Positions 1-3,993 of a stretch of DNA of 5,227 nt are shown one piece after another. The translations under genes were made by a program, and so were the position numbers. The stretch comes from CAVZLD01 sp964522605 (GTDB lineage Bacteria; Planctomycetota; Planctomycetia; Pirellulales; Pirellulaceae). Within the stretch, counting starts at the first letter, position 1. Every line of letters begins with the position of its first letter. A model generated the notes under the pieces. That model was not told where the DNA came from. It worked only from the letters and a program-made list of their open reading frames with translations, and did not search any database. The stretch is from contig CAZFWV010000446.1 in the NCBI GenBank assembly GCA_964522605.1, positions 1 through 5,227 of the forward strand, read 5' to 3'.

Positions 1-317
1 TGGCGAAGGTGGCCTCGTTTCGTCCCGACTTGATTCTGCTGGATGTCATGATGCCGAAGCGGAGTGGTTTTGAAGTTTGCCAGCAGGTGAAATCGAATCC
101 CAAGACGAGTTCGATCATGGTGTTGATGGTCACCGCGCTCAACGAGCTCGGCGACATTGAACGGGCTGTCGATGCCGGAACGGATGACTTCTTGTCCAAG
201 CCGGTGACCAAGCCGGAGTTACTCAAGCGTGTCCAGAACATGCTGAAGCTGAAAGACATCCTGGACGAAAACGAACGGCTGCGACAATACATTCAAGAGA
301 TGGACGAGAGTCGCTAG
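1..317 (+). CDS. Response regulator receiver-domain protein, 3' part (5' truncated by window)
   Basis: This is the C-terminal part of a CheY-like receiver domain, the phospho-accepting module of two-component signalling. The reading frame is already open at base 3, and the true start and roughly the first half of the fold lie upstream. Numbering from the GTG codon at base 9, the phosphoacceptor Asp is residue 12, in LLDVMMP (codon 42-44). The conserved Thr is residue 42 (VTAL) and the conserved Lys is residue 64 (SKPV), so the catalytic residues visible here are intact. After the last receiver helix (about residues 68-82) comes only a short charged helical tail (KDILDENERLRQYIQEMDE) that could form a coiled coil, then the TAG stop. 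No output domain follows, so it is either a single-domain regulator or a multidomain protein with a C-terminal receiver. The partner kinase is not in view. The GTG at 9 is inside the domain and should not be taken as the start. Confidence 0.93.
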   Translation, partial: AKVASFRPDLILLDVMMPKRSGFEVCQQVKSNPKTSSIMVLMVTALNELGDIERAVDAGTDDFLSKPVTKPELLKRVQNMLKLKDILDENERLRQYIQEMDESR

Positions 318-342
318 CGCCGTGTCACAGCTCAGGATGGGG

Positions 343-366
343 GTAGGACGGACTGGCAGTCCGTCC
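343..366 (+). repeat. REP-like palindrome with GTAG head
   Basis: Directly visible: GTAG at 343-346, then GACGGACT (347-354), loop GGC (355-357) and AGTCCGTC (358-365). G346 can also pair with C366, giving a perfect 9-bp stem with a 3-base loop. Beyond an A/C mismatch, two more pairs (GT with AC at 368-369) are possible. It starts 25 bases after the stop of the receiver gene. A GTAG tetranucleotide followed by a short palindrome is the signature of REP elements acted on by RAYT/TnpA_REP transposases. No T-run follows, so it is a poor intrinsic terminator, although it could still stabilise the 3' end of the receiver mRNA. Calling it a REP is inference, because repetition across the genome cannot be seen here. 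Confidence 0.6.
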
Positions 367-430
367 CACAAGGGCTCCGGAACCCGAATTCTTAGCTGGA
401 ACGAAGCACTTGTTCGAGCCGTGGGTAAAC

Positions 431-460
431 GCCGGTTCCGAAGGCGAAAGGGAACTCGGC
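431..460 (+). other. Imperfect hairpin in the leader of the TPR gene
   Basis: GCCG (431-434) plus GTTCC (435-439) pair with GGAAC (451-455) plus CGGC (457-460). This gives nine base pairs with a single bulged T at 456 and an 11-base purine-rich loop (440-450). No T-run follows, so it is not an obvious terminator. It may be part of a longer structured leader RNA or a fragment of an interspersed repeat. In GC-rich DNA a hairpin of this size can also arise by chance. Confidence 0.3.
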
Positions 461-597
461 GGACGCGGGCGGAGCAGAGAGATCCGGAAAAAGCAAAGCG
501 CATTCTCGAAAAGGTGGTGCCCGTTTCGCCGCTGCTTCGAGTTAGGTGGGTGATGACAAGTCGGTTCGCAATCGGTTCCTGCCGCCGTGTCGTGATC

Positions 598-2421
598 ATG
601 ATGCGACGCAGCGTTTTGGCTGTGGGAGCTCTTTGGTGGCTGTTGGGTCAGACGGGGTGGGCGGAATCCGAATCCGCCCGTCTTGCGCCCCCGTCGGTCG
701 AGACCTTGATCGAACAGTTAGGGTCGGCGGAGTACTCCCTGCGGCAGAAGGCCCGCGCGGAACTGGCGGAGCTGGGAGTCGAGGCGTTCGATGCGTTGCA
801 GGCGGCACAGCTCGATCAGGACATGGAGATCCGCAAGCAGGCGGAGTATCTGGTACGCGCCATCCGAGTCGCGTGGATTCAGGAGGATGATCCAGACGCC
901 GTCCGGCAAATTCTGCGCGACTATCACGGCGAGAGCCTCGAGGAACGCCAATCCCGACTCGAGCGTTTGTCCCGCTTGCCCGACGGAATCGCCCTGGAGC
1001 CGTTCTGTCGCCTTGTGCGGTTTGAGACCTCCGACCTGCTTTCGAAACGGGCCGCCTTGCTGGCCTTGGACTATCCCTTGCCTTCCAAGCCCGAGGAGAC
1101 CGAACCCTGGTCCTCGAGAATTCGCCGCGTGATTGGAACCAGTCCCCGCGCCGGGGCCGAGTGGTTGCGCCTGTACGCGCAATACTTGGAGGATCCCGGT
1201 TCGACCCTTGATCAGTGGGTGATCCTGGCCGACGCAGAAGCTGCGGAATTACGCGTGCGGCCCGACAAGCTCCGTTCCGAGTTGTTGCGCGACTTCCTCC
1301 GCTGGCAGGTTGATATGTGGGAGAAGCACGGAAATCGCGCGCAGGCGATCGCGACCATGCAGCGCACGTTGCCGATGCAGAATGCTTCGCGGGCCGAGTT
1401 GCTGGATACGGCCGATTGGCTACTCGCCCGTTCGGCGTGGCCGCTGATTGACGCACTCGCCCAGCAATTCCCACAAGCCTTCGAAAATGATCCCTATCTA
1501 CTGTACCGTCGGGCCGAAGCGCTCCTGCGACAGGACCAGTCGTCGAGGGCTGCGGAGCTGGTGCAGCGGGCGCGAGAGATGCGATTCGAAGACGAGCCGC
1601 TGTTCCATGTCAATCTTGGGCGTGAGTTACAGCAGCGGGGTTTGACCGAATGGGCCGAAGGCGAATTCCGCCACACGATTCAGGTGTTCGAGGAAGGAAC
1701 GCATGCCAACCTCGATGCACGGATTTCTCTGGGCTGGCTGCTGCACGATCTCGCTCGACATGCCGAGGCCGCGGCGGTTCTGCAGGCGATAAGTGATGGC
1801 ATGGATCGCGATACAACCGTCGTGCGGCGTTTGCAGGAGTTGCAGCGGGATCCAACGCGAATCCGCGGGCAGATGCACTTCTCGCGTGCACTCGATCATC
1901 ACGAACAGGGTCGGTACGCGGAAGAGCGCCAGGAATTGGAGCAGGCTCTGAGTTTCGACGCGCTGAACGCAGATATTCTGATTGCGATGCATCGCGTGCC
2001 CGAAGCACCCGACAATTGGCGCGAACAAACGCAGGACCGAATCGATAAGCTGACGCAGCGATTTCGTGCGGCGATTCTGCTCGCAGAACGGAACCAGCAG
2101 GCGGCCCCGAGCGACGAGAGCAATGAGCAGCTGGCGCTGATGCTCAATCAGTTCGCTTGGCTCGCTGCGAATACCGGTGGCGATCTGCAGGCTGCGTTGA
2201 GCAGCAGTCGCAAGTCGCTCGAACTGATCCCGGACGATCCCGGCTATCTCGATACGCTGGGACGTTGCTATTACGCGCTCGGCGATTTCGAGAATGCCGT
2301 AAAATACCAGCGTCAGGCTGTCGCCCGAGAACCGGGGTCGGCGCAGATTCGGCGACAGTTGGAGCTATTCGAACAGGCGTTGCTTTCGCACGCCACGCCG
2401 GCGGAAAGTGCGGCGAATTGA
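598..2421 (+). CDS. Exported HEAT-like / TPR repeat protein
   Basis: Predicted 607-residue secreted protein, probably periplasmic or membrane-associated. Residues 1-22 form a type I signal peptide: Arg-containing n-region MMRR, hydrophobic core SVLAVGALWWLLG, and a likely cut after GWA. Residues 32-92 are a HEAT-like unit (LIEQLGSAEYSLRQKARAEL, then DMEIRKQAEYLVRAI) of a kind common in planctomycete proteins. The middle is helical with probable degenerate TPRs near 298-331, 334-367, 371-400 and 424-457. The last two TPRs are clearest: 513-546 (LNQFAWLAANTGGDLQAAL) and 548-581 (YLDTLGRCYYALGDFENAV). No catalytic motif is visible, so a scaffolding or protein-binding role is inferred. Start choice: ATG 598 (or 601) gives a compact signal peptide but has no Shine-Dalgarno. 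ATG 553 has AGGTGG at 544-549, only 3 bases away, and would add 15 residues to the n-region. GTG 322 is unlikely. It heads a probable unit with the two genes downstream. Confidence 0.85.
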   Translation: MMRRSVLAVGALWWLLGQTGWAESESARLAPPSVETLIEQLGSAEYSLRQKARAELAELGVEAFDALQAAQLDQDMEIRKQAEYLVRAIRVAWIQEDDPDAVRQILRDYHGESLEERQSRLERLSRLPDGIALEPFCRLVRFETSDLLSKRAALLALDYPLPSKPEETEPWSSRIRRVIGTSPRAGAEWLRLYAQYLEDPGSTLDQWVILADAEAAELRVRPDKLRSELLRDFLRWQVDMWEKHGNRAQAIATMQRTLPMQNASRAELLDTADWLLARSAWPLIDALAQQFPQAFENDPYLLYRRAEALLRQDQSSRAAELVQRAREMRFEDEPLFHVNLGRELQQRGLTEWAEGEFRHTIQVFEEGTHANLDARISLGWLLHDLARHAEAAAVLQAISDGMDRDTTVVRRLQELQRDPTRIRGQMHFSRALDHHEQGRYAEERQELEQALSFDALNADILIAMHRVPEAPDNWREQTQDRIDKLTQRFRAAILLAERNQQAAPSDESNEQLALMLNQFAWLAANTGGDLQAALSSSRKSLELIPDDPGYLDTLGRCYYALGDFENAVKYQRQAVAREPGSAQIRRQLELFEQALLSHATPAESAAN

Positions 2422-2428
2422 CCGCCTT

Positions 2429-2459
2429 CGAGCCGCGAGTTACGACTCGAGTTGGCTCG
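2429..2459 (+). terminator. Weak two-part hairpin after the TPR gene
   Basis: CGAGCC (2429-2434) pairs with GGCTCG (2454-2459), and inside it CGAGT (2436-2440) pairs with ACTCG (2445-2449) around a TACG tetraloop, leaving an asymmetric 1/4-base internal loop. It begins 8 bases after the TGA stop of the TPR gene. There is no T-run, so full termination is doubtful. It could attenuate or process the message between the TPR gene and the DUF2752 gene. Confidence 0.3.
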
Positions 2460-2460
2460 C

Positions 2461-2488
2461 GTTGCGGCAGACAGCGTTGTGGCAGACA
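2461..2488 (+). repeat. Short direct repeat, two 13-base copies
   Basis: GTTGCGGCAGACA (2461-2473) is repeated as GTTGTGGCAGACA (2476-2488), with 12 of 13 bases identical and a 15-base period. It lies in the 77-base gap just before the ribosome binding site of the DUF2752 gene. It may be a small tandem duplication or a dyad-less binding site. With only two copies the function is unknown. Confidence 0.4.
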
Positions 2489-2493
2489 AGGGG
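2488..2493 (+). promoter_or_regulatory. Ribosome binding site deciding the DUF2752 start
   Basis: AAGGGG lies 5 bases upstream of the ATG at 2499, a normal Shine-Dalgarno spacing. It favours this start over the internal ATG at 2574, which has no comparable purine tract immediately upstream (GACGCAACTCGCG). Confidence 0.55.
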
Positions 2494-2498
2494 TGCTC

Positions 2499-3005
2499 AT
2501 GCGAGGGAAGATTCCGGAAACCGATCCGAATCTGGCCGAGCGGGATCCACCGCGCCGCCCGACGCAACTCGCGATGGCCACGCTTGATCTGCGTCAGCAA
2601 TGGCTGTTCTTCTGGCTCGCCGTGACTGTGCTCGTCGCATCACTCCTGCTGCACTTGGGGCCCGAAGGGCAAGTTCAGACTCCCTTGTTGCGCGTGGCAT
2701 TACCCAACAGCTGCGCCTTTCGGCGTCTTTCCGGTTATGATTGCCCGGGTTGCGGCTTGACCCGCAGTTTCGTCAGTGTGGCCCACGGGGATTGGCGCAA
2801 CGCACTACGTTACAATCCGGCCGGACCCCTCTGGTTCGGCGTCATGTTGGCGCAGATTCCCTATCGCGGTTGGCAGATCCGTCGACTGCGAGGGGGAAAG
2901 CCTGCCGTGGCTTGGCGTGCGGCGAATTGGCTGGTCTGGCTGGCCGTTGGGGTCCTGTTTGTCCAGTGGATCTTCGGGATGTGGGAGGCGATTGGAGGAT
3001 GGTAG
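2499..3005 (+). CDS. DUF2752-family small membrane protein
   Basis: Predicted 168-residue inner-membrane protein. The family signature is plain: a Cys at 72 (PNSCAFRRLSGYD), then CPGCGLTRSF at 82-91, followed by HGDWRNALRYNP at 96-107, which matches the DUF2752 pattern C-x-G-x-x-CPGCGLTR...G(D/N)..A...NP. Hydrophobic segments at about 34-53, 107-121 and 142-160 suggest two to three membrane helices. The Cys-rich motif would lie in the loop after the first helix. Residues 1-30 are polar and charged and may be cytoplasmic. The biochemical role of DUF2752 is not established. The CPGCG motif suggests metal binding or redox chemistry, but that is inference. It lies 77 bases after the TPR gene, and its last 7 bases overlap the next gene. 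ATG 2574 is an alternative start that would remove the charged N-terminus (143 residues). Confidence 0.9.
   Translation: MRGKIPETDPNLAERDPPRRPTQLAMATLDLRQQWLFFWLAVTVLVASLLLHLGPEGQVQTPLLRVALPNSCAFRRLSGYDCPGCGLTRSFVSVAHGDWRNALRYNPAGPLWFGVMLAQIPYRGWQIRRLRGGKPAVAWRAANWLVWLAVGVLFVQWIFGMWEAIGGW
2994..2998 (+). promoter_or_regulatory. Shine-Dalgarno abutting the hydrolase ATG
   Basis: GGAGG sits directly against ATG 2999 with no spacer, inside the last codons of the DUF2752 gene. The strong match suggests a real ribosome landing site, but zero spacing is abnormal. Either translation is coupled to the upstream gene, or the true start is GTG 3014. For that codon, GGTAGG at 3001-3006 is spaced 7 bases away. 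Confidence 0.45.
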
Positions 3006-3814
3006 GTCGAACCGTGCGCGGCACGAGCGGATCCTTGTATGTGCGTGACGAGGGAACGGGCTTACCGCTCCTGTTGGTTCACGGTTTTCCGCTCGACCAG
3101 ACGATGTGGGATGGCCAGCAGCCGCTCTCGCGAGAAGTGCGCCTCGTTACGCCTGATCTGTGTGGATTTGGTAAGAGTGCTGGTTCTGCTCGACCAACCG
3201 TCACGATGCGCCAGTTTGCCGAGGACCTGCACGCGATCCTGGATCAACTTTCAATCACCGAACCGATCGTGTTGGGCGGACTCTCGATGGGAGGTTACAT
3301 CGTCTGGCAGTTCTGGCAGCAGTATCGCACACGCTTGGCCGGACTCATCCTCTTCGATACTCGGGCCGGATCCGATGCGCCCGAAGTCGCCGCGGGACGT
3401 TACCAACTGGCCGAGCGCGTGGCACAAGAAGGAGTCGTCAATGCCGTCGACGAAATGCTGCCTCGATTGTTCGCTCCGGCGACTCTTCAGTCCGGTCCTC
3501 CCTTCGTCGATCAGACGCGCCGCGTGATGGCAGGAACTTCTGCCGACACCTATGCCGCGGCGCAGCGCGGAATGGCGGAACGTCCCGATATGTCGCCTTA
3601 CCTGCCGGAGATCGATCTGCCGACGCTGGTGATCTGTGGTCAGTACGACGTGATTACGCCGCCCAGCGAGATGCGCGGCATGGCACAGGCCATGCCGCGG
3701 GCGACCTATGAGGAAATTCCCGATGCGGGACATCTCGCTCCGCGCGAACAACCGCAGGCCGTCAACACAGCGATCCGGGCGTTTCTGGCGGGCCTCCCGG
3801 CGGACACTCGCTGA
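2999..3814 (+). CDS. Alpha/beta-fold hydrolase
   Basis: Predicted 271-residue soluble cytoplasmic hydrolase of the alpha/beta-hydrolase superfamily, with a full-length single domain. Visible motifs in order: oxyanion-hole HGFP at 28-31; TPDLCGFGKS at 51-60; nucleophile elbow GLSMGG at 94-99 with Ser96; a helical lid region at about 130-195; the acid in GQYDVITPP with Asp217; and the catalytic His245 in PDAGHLAPREQP. The Ser-Asp-His triad is therefore complete. No signal peptide or membrane segment is present. The pattern resembles the 3-oxoadipate enol-lactonase / esterase / haloperoxidase-like group, but no specific substrate can be read from sequence. The ATG at 2999 overlaps the DUF2752 stop by 7 bases, implying translational coupling. 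GTG 3014 is a possible alternative that would shorten it by 5 residues. The longer open frame back to 2741 overlaps the DUF2752 coding region and is rejected. Confidence 0.93.
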   Translation: MVGRTVRGTSGSLYVRDEGTGLPLLLVHGFPLDQTMWDGQQPLSREVRLVTPDLCGFGKSAGSARPTVTMRQFAEDLHAILDQLSITEPIVLGGLSMGGYIVWQFWQQYRTRLAGLILFDTRAGSDAPEVAAGRYQLAERVAQEGVVNAVDEMLPRLFAPATLQSGPPFVDQTRRVMAGTSADTYAAAQRGMAERPDMSPYLPEIDLPTLVICGQYDVITPPSEMRGMAQAMPRATYEEIPDAGHLAPREQPQAVNTAIRAFLAGLPADTR

Positions 3815-3845
3815 TCGGAGGACAGTCGATCAATCGCGGACGATC

Positions 3846-3864
3846 CGCCGCGACGGCGCGTTTT
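3846..3864 (+). terminator. Candidate intrinsic terminator of the hydrolase unit
   Basis: CGCCG (3846-3850), loop CGA, and CGGCG (3854-3858) form a 5-bp all-GC hairpin, followed two bases later by TTTT (3861-3864). It starts 32 bases after the hydrolase TGA. An alternative hairpin GCGGA/TCCGC (3836-3840 with 3844-3848) overlaps it, so the two are mutually exclusive. The stem is short and the T-run minimal. The large inverted repeat just downstream may do the terminating instead. Confidence 0.4.
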
Positions 3865-3978
3865 GAAGTTGCACGTAGCCGAATTCGTGAGAATTCGGAG
3901 GTCTCGAGCGGGGGAACCACCGAAGCTTCCGAATTCTCACGAATTCGGCTACGAACTGATGATCTGTGCAACTTCAAA
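3862..3978. repeat. BIME-like composite inverted repeat (two inverted GTAG-headed REPs)
   Basis: The core is a perfect 25-bp inverted repeat, 3875-3899 against 3928-3952, with a 28-base centre. Each arm is itself a palindrome: GTAG, CCGAATTC, loop GTGA, GAATTCGG on the + strand (3875-3898), and the same series on the - strand (3952 back to 3929). An outer perfect 13-bp inverted repeat, TTTGAAGTTGCAC (3862-3874) with GTGCAACTTCAAA (3966-3978), encloses it. A 13-base insertion (3953-3965) lies in the right arm only. It fills the gap between convergent genes. GTAG-headed hairpins in inverted pairs match BIMEs made by RAYT/TnpA_REP transposases. No such transposase is in the window. It may also act as a bidirectional transcription barrier. 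The structure is certain; the REP/BIME assignment is inference. Confidence 0.75.
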
Positions 3979-3993
3979 TTCAAAATTCAAAAA
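3973..3993 (+). repeat. A-rich microrepeat TTCAAA / TTCAAAA / TTCAAAAA
   Basis: Three consecutive units, TTCAAA (3973-3978), TTCAAAA (3979-3985) and TTCAAAAA (3986-3993), each one A longer than the last. The tract runs from the outer arm of the inverted repeat into the last codons of the minus-strand gene. The TGA stop of that gene is the TCA at 3987-3989. Its low GC contrasts with the surrounding DNA. It could mark a replication-slippage site or a repeat boundary. Confidence 0.5.

Larger units (their letters stand above)
318..597. other. Intergenic region with two hairpins; no convincing gene
   Basis: These 280 bases separate the receiver gene from the exported HEAT/TPR protein. The TPR frame is open from a GTG at 322, but the residues it would encode are Arg/Gly/Ser-rich, resemble no domain, and would sit in front of a textbook signal peptide, so I treat the stretch as non-coding. 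It contains a GTAG-headed hairpin (343-366) and an imperfect hairpin (431-460). I could not find a convincing -35/-10 promoter pair. The promoter of the downstream unit should nevertheless lie here if transcription does not read through from the receiver gene. Confidence 0.6.

Noticed and set aside
596..1474. Long minus-strand open frame (292 codons) opposite the TPR gene
   Set aside because: Arg/Pro/Ser/Thr-rich low-complexity translation with no domain. It is antisense to a frame with a clear signal peptide and TPR repeats.
2157..2498. Upstream extension of the DUF2752 frame
   Set aside because: It overlaps the conserved TPR C-terminus in another frame, its translation is Arg/Gly-rich and domain-free, and a good ribosome binding site precedes ATG 2499.
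2741..2998. Upstream extension of the hydrolase frame
   Set aside because: It lies across the conserved second half of the DUF2752 gene. The alpha/beta-hydrolase domain begins only after 2999.
3881..3946. Cluster of four GAATTC hexamers
   Set aside because: They arise from the REP-like palindromes (CCGAATTC/GAATTCGG) and need no separate restriction-related explanation.
3862..3978. CRISPR-like repeats or an integron attC site
   Set aside because: There are only two inverted, not direct, repeat copies. There is no regular spacer series, no cas or integrase gene, and no attC core sites.
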